From the NCBI GenBank assembly GCA_903878115.1, contig CAIRGO010000254.1:1-49916 (forward strand): DNA of 49,916 bases, in the 5' to 3' direction. The notes below the pieces were generated by a model. The model was not told the origin of the DNA, made no database searches, and was given only the letters and a program-made list of their open reading frames with translations. The translations under genes were made by a program, and so were the position numbers. Of this stretch, positions 35,250 through 43,079 are shown in pieces (position 1 is the first letter of the stretch; the number at the start of each line of letters is the position of its first letter). This stretch comes from Akkermansiaceae bacterium (GTDB lineage: Bacteria; Verrucomicrobiota; Verrucomicrobiia; Verrucomicrobiales; Akkermansiaceae).

Positions 35250-36233
35250 TCAAGGGACGGGAATTTTCGCCAACAACCGAGTGATAATGGTATCAGTAGT
35301 GATGTTTTCCGCTTCGGCTTCATAAGTGACCAAAATCCGGTGACGGAGTACATCCAGCACCATGTCCTTCACATCTTGCGGCGTTACATAAGCACGACCA
35401 CACATAAAGGCACGAGCTCGAGCACTGAGCGCTAGATTGATGGTGCCACGAGGTGAAGCGCCTGCACGAATAAGATTTTTCAGCGGTGCATCATAGTTTA
35501 CCGGTTCGCGTGTGGCGTAGATGATTTGCACGATGTATTGTCTGATGGCTGGGTCGATGTAAACCGAGTTCACAAGAGTGCGCGAAATCGCAATTTGTTC
35601 AGGAGTTGCCACCGTCTGAGTCACGTAGCTTGGCGCGGAAGTAGCCATGCGGTCAAGAATCTGCAACTCTTCTTCCGGAGTGGGGTAATTGACAGTTACT
35701 TTTAATAGAAAGCGATCCAACTGCGCTTCGGGCAACTGATAGGTGCCTTCTTGGTCGATGGGGTTTTGCGTGGCGAGCACCAAGAATGGCTCGGGCAATT
35801 TGTAAGTTTTGTCGCCCAGAGTGACTTGGCGTTCTTGCATCGCTTCTAACAATGCCGATTGCACTTTAGCTGGTGCGCGGTTGATCTCGTCCGCAAGAAT
35901 GAGATTATTAAAAATGGGTCCTAATTTGGGAGCAAAAGAACTGGACTGCGGATTGTATACCATGGTGCCTAACAAATCGGCAGGAAGCAGATCGGGAGTG
36001 AACTGGAAGCGTGAAAAGCTAGTATGCAAACAGCCTGAGAGAGCTTTTACAGCTAGTGTTTTCGCCAATCCAGGAACACCTTCTAACAGAATGTGACCAT
36101 TGCAGAGGAGCCCGATGAGTAGGCGATCTACGAGGCGATCTTGGCCAACTAACAGCTGTGCCATTTCGGTTTTTACTGCTTGAATCCAGTGACTGGTTTC
36201 GGCGATGCGTGCTTGCGTTTCTTCGATGGTCAT
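35250..36233 (-). CDS. MoxR-family AAA+ ATPase
   Basis: 327 residues with Walker A EGVPGLAKT, Walker B NLILADEINRAP, sensor 1 ATQNPIDQEGTYQLPEAQLDRF (a shared MoxR block) and a C-terminal lid with ASPRGTINLALSARARAF. MoxR proteins act as chaperones that insert cofactors or remodel VWA proteins. As the first gene of the run moxR, DUF58, DUF4381, batA, batBC and batDE it probably drives assembly of the Bat complex. The 116-bp region upstream has no clear promoter; it contains a 7-bp inverted repeat (CTTGATT, 36286-36292, and AATCAAG, 36302-36308). Confidence 0.94.
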   Translation of the reverse strand: MTIEETQARIAETSHWIQAVKTEMAQLLVGQDRLVDRLLIGLLCNGHILLEGVPGLAKTLAVKALSGCLHTSFSRFQFTPDLLPADLLGTMVYNPQSSSFAPKLGPIFNNLILADEINRAPAKVQSALLEAMQERQVTLGDKTYKLPEPFLVLATQNPIDQEGTYQLPEAQLDRFLLKVTVNYPTPEEELQILDRMATSAPSYVTQTVATPEQIAISRTLVNSVYIDPAIRQYIVQIIYATREPVNYDAPLKNLIRAGASPRGTINLALSARARAFMCGRAYVTPQDVKDMVLDVLRHRILVTYEAEAENITTDTIITRLLAKIPVP

Positions 36234-36349
36234 GAGTGATGGAATTTCTATTTGCTTGCTATGAATGATAAACGTCTCAACGCTACTTGATTGTTTATAA
36301 AAATCAAGTTTTGTTCAGTTTTTAATGTGTCTTTAGGGCATTTGTTAGA

Positions 36350-37174
36350 TCAAAGACAAACACGGCGAAAGAGTTCGTCTAGCGGAAGCTGCATGCCGAT
36401 ATAAAAATCGCCAAATTCTGCGTAGCGAGCGGATACTTCATCAAAGCGCATTTCATAAACGATTGATTTGATGTCAATGGTATCTTTTGCCAATAAAGTT
36501 ACGCCCCATTCGTATTCGTCAAGCCCAGTAGAACCAGTGATTAATTGCAAAATGCGCCCCGAGTAGGTTCTACCTACGCGAGCATGCCCCGCCATGAGTT
36601 GACGGCGTGCATCGTAGTCTAACGAATACCAATTGTCATTGCCGCTGCGGCGCTTCGACATCGGATAAAAACAAACAACCGGCCAATCAGGCAACACAGG
36701 ATAAAGGCGATGCTGCAGATAATGCGCCATGCGGTCTTCAAACTCCTTTAATCCGGCAGCAAATTCAGGCATTTCTTCCGTGAGGCCTTTTTCGCCCTTG
36801 AGAGTATCTTCAATATATTGCGCGCTTGTTGTGGTGTATTCCGAGCTTTCCGTTTGAGATAAATAAGAATAGCTAGGACTTAGCACATCAGCACCTAATG
36901 AGAGCGTAAGTCGTTTTTCAAATGCGTTCGCGACTTGTAAATCAGGGGTCAGCAACATAAAGCCAATATCGGCTTTGGGCGTAGCAACGGCAAAGGTCAG
37001 TAGGTGCGTATCTACCGTAGAACGAATTTCTTGAACTAACTCTGTGAGATTCGTTTTGGCGGCGCGTTGTTCATCTTGGGTCAAGCAATTCCATTGAGAA
37101 TGTTCAATTTGATAATAGAGATGCAATACATGCCAGCCTTCGCGGGGGATTAGTGGGGTAACGGGTGTGCTCAT
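36350..37174 (-). CDS. hemQ: HemQ-type coproheme decarboxylase (chlorite dismutase fold)
   Basis: 274 residues in the chlorite dismutase superfamily. The active-site block YPMSKRR carries Tyr170 and Lys174, equivalent to the Tyr145/Lys149 pair of studied firmicute HemQs, and MAGHARVGR carries the axial His197, exactly 23 residues after the Lys as in that family. The tail has ITGSTGLDEYEWGVTLLA and YEMRFDEVSARYAEFGDFYIG. This supports oxidative decarboxylation of coproheme III to heme b, the last step of the coproporphyrin-dependent pathway. A chlorite-degrading function is unlikely given these residues. It starts 3 bp after the unknown membrane-protein gene. Confidence 0.93.
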   Translation of the reverse strand: MSTPVTPLIPREGWHVLHLYYQIEHSQWNCLTQDEQRAAKTNLTELVQEIRSTVDTHLLTFAVATPKADIGFMLLTPDLQVANAFEKRLTLSLGADVLSPSYSYLSQTESSEYTTTSAQYIEDTLKGEKGLTEEMPEFAAGLKEFEDRMAHYLQHRLYPVLPDWPVVCFYPMSKRRSGNDNWYSLDYDARRQLMAGHARVGRTYSGRILQLITGSTGLDEYEWGVTLLAKDTIDIKSIVYEMRFDEVSARYAEFGDFYIGMQLPLDELFRRVCL

Positions 37175-37177
37175 AAA

Positions 37178-38341
37178 TTAATGTCTGATGATGGATACGG
37201 GAGTGGTGAAAAGCAGTTTGAAGGAAGTAAGCGGGGCATTGTCATCAGCGCCCTCGTATACCTCGATGGACCATGGTTTGCTCAAATGTGCGCGGTAAGC
37301 TTCTTGCTCGCCGAAGTCCGTGAACCCATCTGTGCAAGGAAATGCCAACGTTGCTGACTGGTTGGCGACAAACTTGTTATTAGTGAATGTTTTGGTTAAC
37401 GAATCTCCAACGATAACCTTTTCTCCATTGCGGAAAATGACGCGAATTACGCCTTTAGTAGCATCGCTACCTTCGAGTGTAATTTCGATGACGGGAATCA
37501 AAATAACATTCAATTTGATGGGGTCTGGATTAGGACCTTCTCTCACTGGTTGGCGCCAATATGTTTTTGCCTGATCAACTTTTGCGATCTTCCCTGCGAT
37601 GGGAAAATTAGGTTCCGCATAATCATTCGCCTCTGCTTTAACGTTGTCTTGAAATGCTTTGTAGGCAAAAAAAGAGCCAATCAAAAACAGTGTAAGAAAG
37701 GAAAGAGAGCATATTTTTTCAAGGCGAGAAAATTTGGTAATTTGCAGTGTTACGGCATTCCCCGATGGAGCCTTTGGAGCGAATTCGTCTTCATCTGTTG
37801 GGGGTAAAGTTTCCGTTTTAACGGAAGTTGGTTCGATTTCTGATTTAACAGATTTTGGCTCAGACTTCTCAATAACAACACTCTGAAACTTCTCAACTTC
37901 GGGTTCAGGTTCTTTTACTGCAATGGTGACCTTGTCACTCTCGTCATCGTCGACAAAATCCCCCCAAAGTTCAGCTTCAGTGTTTTTTTTGATAATTATA
38001 GCCGCTATATTTTTTTCATTAAGCTCGGCAAGTTCTTTATACTTATCGATTTCGGCAGCCTGCGTCACCGATTTTAAGATAGGCGATGAGTGAGCAGCGG
38101 CAACCTCCTCAACAGGAGTTTCGTCTACAACGTTTTCAACAACGAGTGTTACAGTCGGTTCGCCATTATTTGAATTAGGCAATATACTACGGCTATTTTC
38201 TAGGGTAATGGGATCATGATTTTCTTCAAAATTCCACAAATCCACTTCCGTCGCAAAAGACACCTTGTTTTTAGGCGGATCAACCTTTTTTTGACCGCGT
38301 GTAGATTTTTTTGAAGGAAGTTTGGAATTGTTATCAGGCAT
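37178..38341 (-). CDS. Single-pass membrane protein with two TExxLW motifs, unknown function
   Basis: 387 residues, family not recognised. The first ~205 residues are polar and probably disordered and cytosolic, with a basic start (KKSTRGQKK) and then acidic. Two similar short motifs stand out: TEVDLWNF (31-38) and TEAELWGDF (121-129), each followed by acidic residues. One membrane helix lies at about 210-229 (ICSLSFLTLFLIGSFFAYKAF). The remaining ~150 residues are beta-rich, outside the cytoplasm, ending SKPWSIEVYEGADD and a strand pair. It precedes hemQ by 3 bp, so the two are co-transcribed, and it is divergent from a ferredoxin gene. A role near heme or iron is only positional inference. 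Confidence 0.6.
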   Translation of the reverse strand: MPDNNSKLPSKKSTRGQKKVDPPKNKVSFATEVDLWNFEENHDPITLENSRSILPNSNNGEPTVTLVVENVVDETPVEEVAAAHSSPILKSVTQAAEIDKYKELAELNEKNIAAIIIKKNTEAELWGDFVDDDESDKVTIAVKEPEPEVEKFQSVVIEKSEPKSVKSEIEPTSVKTETLPPTDEDEFAPKAPSGNAVTLQITKFSRLEKICSLSFLTLFLIGSFFAYKAFQDNVKAEANDYAEPNFPIAGKIAKVDQAKTYWRQPVREGPNPDPIKLNVILIPVIEITLEGSDATKGVIRVIFRNGEKVIVGDSLTKTFTNNKFVANQSATLAFPCTDGFTDFGEQEAYRAHLSKPWSIEVYEGADDNAPLTSFKLLFTTPVSIIRH

Positions 38342-38355
38342 AAGTTGCGAACAGC

Positions 38356-38368
38356 TTAGTCAGACTAA
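38356..38368. promoter_or_regulatory. Palindrome TTAGTC-A-GACTAA between the hemQ operon and ferredoxin
   Basis: A perfect 13-bp palindrome 15 bp from the start of the minus-strand membrane-protein gene, inside the 120-bp divergent region. The TTAG...CTAA ends resemble half-sites of DtxR/IdeR-type boxes, but the spacing is shorter. The genes on both sides are related to iron or heme. No regulator is seen. Confidence 0.35.
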
Positions 38369-38461
38369 ATCGGAATTGTGTGGGATGGAAGTGAAAAACA
38401 AAAAAAACTGGTTGCAAGATTGCCGATTTCAGGCGATGGGTTCTGCGACAAATACATCATT

Positions 38462-38692
38462 ATGGCAGACAAAGAAGATCGAAATAAAGAAAACGTAGCT
38501 GGCAAGTTTTACGTCGATAGCCAATGCATCGACTGTGATTTGTGCCGTGAGACGGCTCCGCAGAATTTCACACGTTCGGACGATGAAGGATATTCCTTTG
38601 TTTATAAGCAACCTGAGAGCGATGAAGAACGCGAGCAATGCCGTGAAGCGATGGAAGGGTGCCCCGTCGAAGCAATTGGCGAGGATGGCTGA
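38462..38692 (+). CDS. Mono-cluster [4Fe-4S] ferredoxin
   Basis: 76 residues from ATG 38462 (MADKEDRNKEN). Cluster ligands: CIDCDLC gives three Cys, and the fourth is in EGCPVEAIG near the end, the layout of Thermotoga-type single-cluster ferredoxins. In those proteins two further Cys can form a disulfide. Here one is present (EQCREA) but the partner after the first motif is Ala (RETAPQNF), so the disulfide cannot form. The protein is strongly acidic, as expected for a soluble electron carrier. It is the first of a same-strand run with the DciA-like, HAD and folB genes. Confidence 0.92.
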   Translation: MADKEDRNKENVAGKFYVDSQCIDCDLCRETAPQNFTRSDDEGYSFVYKQPESDEEREQCREAMEGCPVEAIGEDG

Positions 38693-38703
38693 TATCTAAT
38701 CGA

Positions 38704-39075
38704 ATGAAAAAGAATTTCGCACAGGACGCGATTCGACGCAAAATTCGGCGTGAATTGTGGGGCTGTGACGATGTTCTCGATTTGAACGAAAACGTTCATT
38801 TGGTATCAGAATTCATCGATGCCATTGTCGCACAGGCCGGATTGCTTGATGGAATCGAGGAGGAAAGTCTTCGCGCCGCATGGAAAGACCTCGCAGGTGA
38901 ATACATCGCTAAGTGTAGCGATCCCTTATCGTTAAAACGGGGATTGCTAACCATCCGCGTAACGCAACCAGCCATGCGCTTTCATCTGGAACAAATGCGT
39001 GGTTCTTTATTATTGAAGATCCAGCAAAGTCTTGGCAAAGATAAAATCCAAACGCTTCGGTTCACCATGGGCTAA
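38704..39075 (+). CDS. DUF721/DciA-like protein
   Basis: About 123 residues from ATG 38704 (MKKNFAQDAIRRKI). It has the DUF721 layout: an N-terminal helical part, then the K-homology-like domain with AWKDLAGEYIAKCSDPLSLKRG, the strand LLTIRVTQPAMRFHLEQMR, and the final helix/strand LGKDKIQTLRF. In many bacteria without DnaC, DciA loads or assists the replicative helicase DnaB, which makes this a candidate replication factor. It lies 11 bp after the ferredoxin stop. dciA is often near dnaA, gyrB or secA, none of which is here, so the name is not certain. Confidence 0.75.
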   Translation: MKKNFAQDAIRRKIRRELWGCDDVLDLNENVHLVSEFIDAIVAQAGLLDGIEEESLRAAWKDLAGEYIAKCSDPLSLKRGLLTIRVTQPAMRFHLEQMRGSLLLKIQQSLGKDKIQTLRFTMG

Positions 39076-39092
39076 CTCATTTTCAATTACGT

Positions 39093-39737
39093 ATGTTTAA
39101 AAATCTTATTTTTGATTGGTCGGGCACCCTCGTTGATGATCTAGGTCCTACGCTTGAGGCCACGAATGCTGTATTGCAATTGCATGGGAAAGACACCATG
39201 AACAAAGAGGAATTTCGTCGTCGTTTTCGGCTACCCTACTCGGAGTTTTATGAAGAGGTCTTGCCTGGTATACTTCTCGGAGAATTAGAAAACCATTTTC
39301 GGCATGCCTTTGCAAATTCCACTGTCCCCGTTACAGTTCTTCCTCATGCTCGTGAAAAACTTGATTGGTGTCAAAATAACAATGTGCGCTGTTTTGTTCT
39401 TACCAGCATGGATCAAAAAACATTTGAAGCTCAATTAGACGATTTATTCATGCGCCAGTTTTTCGAAGCCACTTATTCTGGTGTGCTCGACAAACGCCAT
39501 GTGATTGGGGAATTAATCGATACCCATAATCTGCTCATTGACGAAACCGCTTTTGTGGGAGATATGATTCACGACGTGGTCACCGCGAAGCATGGAGGCG
39601 TTTCTAGTGTGGCGGTTCTGACAGGATACACTCATCACGATGTGTTATTAACAGTTTCGCCCGATTGGATTGTTGATGATTTATCAGTGTTCCAAGCGAT
39701 GATGCATGATGCTAAACAAATGCGTTCGTATGAATGA
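39093..39737 (+). CDS. HAD-superfamily hydrolase with DWSGT motif I
   Basis: 214 residues. Motif I is FDWSGTLVDD: nucleophile Asp8 is present, but the position that is normally the second Asp (general acid/base) is Ser10. Motif II is VLTSMD, the motif III Lys is probably in DKRHVIG, and motif IV is FVGDMIHDV. A helical cap (about 18-85) of the phosphoglycolate-phosphatase type separates motifs I and II. The DWxGT form is known from phosphonoacetaldehyde hydrolase (DWAGT), but the cap lacks an obvious Schiff-base Lys that I can place. A small phosphometabolite phosphatase remains the default call. It overlaps folB by 8 bp, so a folate-linked dephosphorylation is an attractive guess. Confidence 0.78.
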   Translation: MFKNLIFDWSGTLVDDLGPTLEATNAVLQLHGKDTMNKEEFRRRFRLPYSEFYEEVLPGILLGELENHFRHAFANSTVPVTVLPHAREKLDWCQNNNVRCFVLTSMDQKTFEAQLDDLFMRQFFEATYSGVLDKRHVIGELIDTHNLLIDETAFVGDMIHDVVTAKHGGVSSVAVLTGYTHHDVLLTVSPDWIVDDLSVFQAMMHDAKQMRSYE

Positions 39738-40077
39738 AATTCAAATCAATGGTCTGCGTTTGCTTTGTCGCGTAGGAGTGCCTGACGAAGAGTTGGCTCA
39801 GCCCCAAGAATTGCGCATGCATCTGACTTTATGCCCGACAACAGATTGGCAATACGTCGATGATCGCATAGAAAATACCATCGATTATGCTGCGGTTGTC
39901 GCTGAGATAGAATCACTGGCAGCAGATCATCCGCGACGTCTTATAGAAACATTGGCGCAGGATGCGGCAAATTTTTTGTTAGAAAAATACCCACTAAAGA
40001 GTGTTAAAATTGTCGTAGAAAAATTTATACTACCGCAAACGAATTTTGTCGCGGTAGTTGTGGAAATACACCGTTAA
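39730..40077 (+). CDS. folB: Dihydroneopterin aldolase
   Basis: 115 residues from ATG 39730 (MNEIQINGLRLLCRVGVPDEE), inside the end of the HAD gene. The family start (GLRLLCRVGVPDEE, cf. GLRCFAYHGVFPEE) and NTIDYAAVVAEIE are visible, as is ETLAQDAANFLL with the conserved Glu; the C-terminal strand has VVEKFILPQ (usual VxKPxAP). It cleaves dihydroneopterin to 6-hydroxymethyl-dihydropterin in folate synthesis, as an octamer. It is convergent with the split TPR gene, whose stop lies 1 bp beyond the folB stop. Confidence 0.9.
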   Translation: MNEIQINGLRLLCRVGVPDEELAQPQELRMHLTLCPTTDWQYVDDRIENTIDYAAVVAEIESLAADHPRRLIETLAQDAANFLLEKYPLKSVKIVVEKFILPQTNFVAVVVEIHR

Positions 40078-40078
40078 A

Positions 40079-40852
40079 TCACTCTTTCTCTTTCGACAAT
40101 CCACCATAGAAGCTTTCGATGTAGCCGAATTCAATCAATGTGTCTTGCCAGGGAGCGATCACGGCAGGATTTGCAAACACCCGGCCTGCCATAGCAACCC
40201 ACTCTTCCGCTATAATCTTATCCTTATCGCGATAGCAAAGTGTGGCTTGAGCGTAATAATAATAGGGCGAATCATCGTCGATGGGTTAGTATTTTTCTGC
40301 CTGTTTTGCCGCATCGTCAATTTTACCTAAGGCAATATTGCACAGCAGAATTTTAAACTCAATCAAGCGCCGCGTAGGAATTTCATTCACGGGAAGTAGC
40401 TTTAGCACGGCTGTTAATTTCGCCAGGCAGTCGGTCCATTTCTTGGTGACAAAATCCATTTCAGCCAGATTGAACAAAATTGAAGATGCTCCAGGAGAGA
40501 GGGCGTCGGCTTTATTGAAGTTTTCACGAGCTTGCGTAAAATCCCGAAATTCAACAAAGCAACTTCCCAATAAATTAAAGATATCTGAGCTCTTGTCGAA
40601 AATTTTTCGCGCTTCGTGAATCTCGTCCAAACACTCAAAGATTCGCTTCTGATTGAACAATCGCGTCGCCTCACCAAAGTGTTTGTAGAAATCTTCACGC
40701 TTCTGCTCAGGTAAATTTAAAAACTCCTGCTGTTCTGCGGTGAGCTCGACTTTTTTCTTTGCGTCGCCTAAAGGAATCACTTCTTGCGCAGCTAGAAATG
40801 ATTCCGATGAAATCAATAGTAGGGTAGAAAGTAATAATGTTCTCATCGCCAT
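40079..40852 (-). pseudogene. Exported TPR protein interrupted by one in-frame TAA
   Basis: The frame runs from ATG 40852 (signal peptide MAMRTLLLSTLLLISSESFLAAQ) through TPR-like repeats (DIFNLLGSCFVEFRDFTQARENF, SSILFNLAEMDF) to a TAA at 40286-40288. It then continues in the same frame for 68 more codons to a TGA at 40079-40081. The continuation is clearly protein-like (SPYYYYAQATLCYRDKD, APWQDTLIEFGYIESFYGG) and the repeat pattern carries straight through, so the TAA is a single nonsense change in a gene of about 257 residues, or a sequencing error. The truncated product of 188 residues may still be exported. It ends 1 bp from folB on the opposite strand. Function unknown; probably a periplasmic scaffold. 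Confidence 0.75.
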
Positions 40853-40905
40853 GCCATTCTATTAGCTGATTATTGCATCTCTGGCAAGGCGGGAATTAAA
40901 AAATT

Positions 40906-41481
40906 TCACGTGTATAAATGTTGCTGAATGCAATAATCCAATACTCTCGGAGAAAGCCACGCGGGGTCGATAAAATGCTTCGATGATTGATCGCGGATCG
41001 CGCTGGCTGAAGCAGGATGCTCTCCACTGAGCGCGCGCATTTGATAACCCTCTTGGGCGCGTGGGGCATCGCCTCGGGCGAACACCAGAAAGGTCACTGA
41101 TTTTGCCAAAAGTTCAGGATTTCTCCACCTCGGCAGGGCATTCCATTGATCGCAACCCATGATCCAAAACAGCTGTGCATCTGGCCAAAGATTTCGAAAA
41201 TATGCCACGGTAAGATAACTATAAGATGGAGCAGGCGTGATTAGGTCGTAATCGTTTACCGAAATACTCGGTTGATCAGCTATGGCTAATTGTATCATCG
41301 CCAAGCGATCAGCGGCAGAACTCGTCGGCAATCCTTGCTTGTGCGGTGAAGTTCGGCACGGTAGAAAAACGATTTCATCAAGTTTCTCCTGCTCGATCGC
41401 CTGTTTTGCAATGAACAGGTGACCCTCGTGAATCGGATCAAATGTCCCGCCAAACAAAGCGATCTTGCGTGATGCGTTCAC
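40906..41481 (-). CDS. nadD: Nicotinate-nucleotide adenylyltransferase
   Basis: 191 residues. Nucleotidyltransferase HxGH motif as GGTFDPIHEGHLF, then LPCRTSPHKQG, an internal FWIMGCDQWNALPRW segment and the final ISxT/S-type region (HPASASAIRD, with Ala where many have Ser/Thr). It adenylates nicotinate mononucleotide in NAD synthesis. The GTG start overlaps the stop of the upstream DR2241-like gene (GTGA), giving translational coupling. rsfS, often next to nadD, is absent. Confidence 0.93.
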   Translation of the reverse strand: MNASRKIALFGGTFDPIHEGHLFIAKQAIEQEKLDEIVFLPCRTSPHKQGLPTSSAADRLAMIQLAIADQPSISVNDYDLITPAPSYSYLTVAYFRNLWPDAQLFWIMGCDQWNALPRWRNPELLAKSVTFLVFARGDAPRAQEGYQMRALSGEHPASASAIRDQSSKHFIDPAWLSPRVLDYCIQQHLYT

Positions 41482-42176
41482 TGTTGTGCTTTTTGTTCAA
41501 ATTCCAACTTTGATACTTTACGGCATTCGGCCACAAAATGATTGCACGCCTCGCGGCAGAGCAGGGGGATTGCCTGTGGTTCGGCAAGACCACTGCCAAT
41601 ACCATTGAAGCGCGATGCAGCACTATCATCTAATGGATTGCCCTCGTCGATTTGCCAGAGGATTTTTTTCGCACATTGGTGCTCAGGTCCACATACATTT
41701 TGAATCAATTGCTGCGCGCCCTCATTGCTAATACTCCTCGCGAAGCGATACATTCCAGTCTGTCGATTGAGTTTATCTCGCAAATTCTGCACCTCCAATG
41801 ATCCTCGCTGCTGAGCAACCCAGAGCGCGAATGAAGATGGATAAAATCCTTCCAGTGCGAGAAGAAGTTCCTGCAATGATTGCAAATGCATCACCCAATT
41901 TCTTCGCAAGTTCATCTGACCTTTGGTAAATCGATATTCATTCTCGGGAGAATATGTCGATAGTTCTCGAGCACGATCTGGTCCCGTCGCGATGATGAAA
42001 TCTGATGGAAGTCCTTTAGTTGATTTTACAACTTCGATATCCAATTCATGACATAAAACATACGTCACATCTGACCTATCATTGGCAGGCTTTTGATCGC
42101 CATGCAAAATTTCAATTTGCCCGATGCGATGAAAACCTTTGGCGAGTTGCTCAGAGAGCCAGGAGAGTTGATTCAT
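41478..42176 (-). CDS. DR2241-like Cys-rich protein, putative [4Fe-4S] binding
   Basis: 232 residues, soluble. The N-terminal half (about 1-85) is a mixed fold with LPSDFIIATGPDRARELSTYSPENEYRF; the C-terminal half is helical with YRFARSISNEGAQQLIQ and five Cys at 162, 168, 207, 211 and 218. This resembles the part of Deinococcus DR2241 that follows its CbiX domain and is described as an Fe-S binding region. Here it is a separate gene whose ATG overlaps the stop of the CbiX-domain gene (ATGA), so the two products are likely partners. A redox or metal-chelation step in siroheme or cobamide metabolism is inferred. nadD follows with another overlap. Confidence 0.7.
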   Translation of the reverse strand: MNQLSWLSEQLAKGFHRIGQIEILHGDQKPANDRSDVTYVLCHELDIEVVKSTKGLPSDFIIATGPDRARELSTYSPENEYRFTKGQMNLRRNWVMHLQSLQELLLALEGFYPSSFALWVAQQRGSLEVQNLRDKLNRQTGMYRFARSISNEGAQQLIQNVCGPEHQCAKKILWQIDEGNPLDDSAASRFNGIGSGLAEPQAIPLLCREACNHFVAECRKVSKLEFEQKAQQ

Positions 42177-42997
42177 GAAAGCTGTAAATGTTGTTGATCG
42201 AAGTCGCGAATTTGATCGAGAATGACATCTGCGATCAATCTTTCGGTGCCAATAGCAGAGGAGTAGTAAAGCTCTTTGCCGTGCAAATGATGTGGATTGT
42301 GGCGAAAAACTTCTCGTTGACTTGCCGCAGCACCTACTTCTTTTTCCATGCCTAACATCACCGGAATATCTTGATACGAATGCAGACCGTCAGAGATAAA
42401 GAAAGGGACAACAACTACATTTGGCGTTTGTGCAATGGTGTGCCAATCAGCGATGAACGGCTGCTCTTCCATGTAAGCATCGATCACAGCTGCATATGGC
42501 GTCTCTTTCTGCTCACGCAGAAGATCACATTGATCTTTGATGGATTTCGTAGAGTTCGTATTTAGGCTGGTTCCGTGACCTACCACGATCAAGGTGGTCT
42601 GTTGCGGATCGATTCCTAGAGCGACATCTTGTGCGCGTTTGAGCAATAGCTGCGTCATCGATGAATGCACGCCCACTGGTGCGCAATAGTGAATCTTTTT
42701 TCCTCTAACAATTGTGCTAGCCCCTGTGAGCTCGAGCTCGCGGGGAATCACATCTTGAGTAAAATATCCCTCACTAATAAAATCAGGGACCACGTAAATC
42801 TCTTCGCAATCTGTTAGGTAAATCGCTTCGCGAAATGAGGGTTCCTCTTTCCAAAAAATACAATGCACCTCAGCAAATAATCCACGTTTGCGGATCTCAT
42901 CCGCATGCTCAAAGTACGGCGCTGAGGAGTCAGGATTCTCGGTGGAACCATGTCCGGCGATAAATAAGGCTGTGTTTGGCTTAGCTTGCATCGGCAT
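42173..42997 (-). CDS. CbiX-family chelatase-like protein, two domains
   Basis: About 274 residues from ATG 42997 (MPMQAKPNTALFIAGHGS); ATG 42991 and longer forms are possible. It contains two CbiX/sirohydrochlorin chelatase-like domains. Domain 1 has AGHGST (His16), but its second site reads SEGYFTQDV, with no His. Domain 2 has VGHGTS (His141) and DGLHSYQDIP (His206), so it keeps both metal His. The family inserts Co2+ or Fe2+ into sirohydrochlorin. Only domain 2 looks competent; domain 1 may be structural. It heads the operon with the DR2241-like protein and nadD, with ATGA overlap. Confidence 0.8.
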   Translation of the reverse strand: MPMQAKPNTALFIAGHGSTENPDSSAPYFEHADEIRKRGLFAEVHCIFWKEEPSFREAIYLTDCEEIYVVPDFISEGYFTQDVIPRELELTGASTIVRGKKIHYCAPVGVHSSMTQLLLKRAQDVALGIDPQQTTLIVVGHGTSLNTNSTKSIKDQCDLLREQKETPYAAVIDAYMEEQPFIADWHTIAQTPNVVVVPFFISDGLHSYQDIPVMLGMEKEVGAAASQREVFRHNPHHLHGKELYYSSAIGTERLIADVILDQIRDFDQQHLQLS

Positions 42998-43079
42998 CTG
43001 GCACCATACATGGTAGAGGAATGGCGATTTGTAAAATGATAATTTTGGAAAAGTTCCCCAAGCCTCGTTGATCAAATGA

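Noticed and set aside
36286-36308. CTTGATT/AATCAAG inverted repeat followed by TTTTG on the plus strand
   Set aside because: It would be a plus-strand terminator, but no plus-strand gene leads into it. The 7-bp A/T-rich stem could be chance, so I mention it only in the moxR entry.
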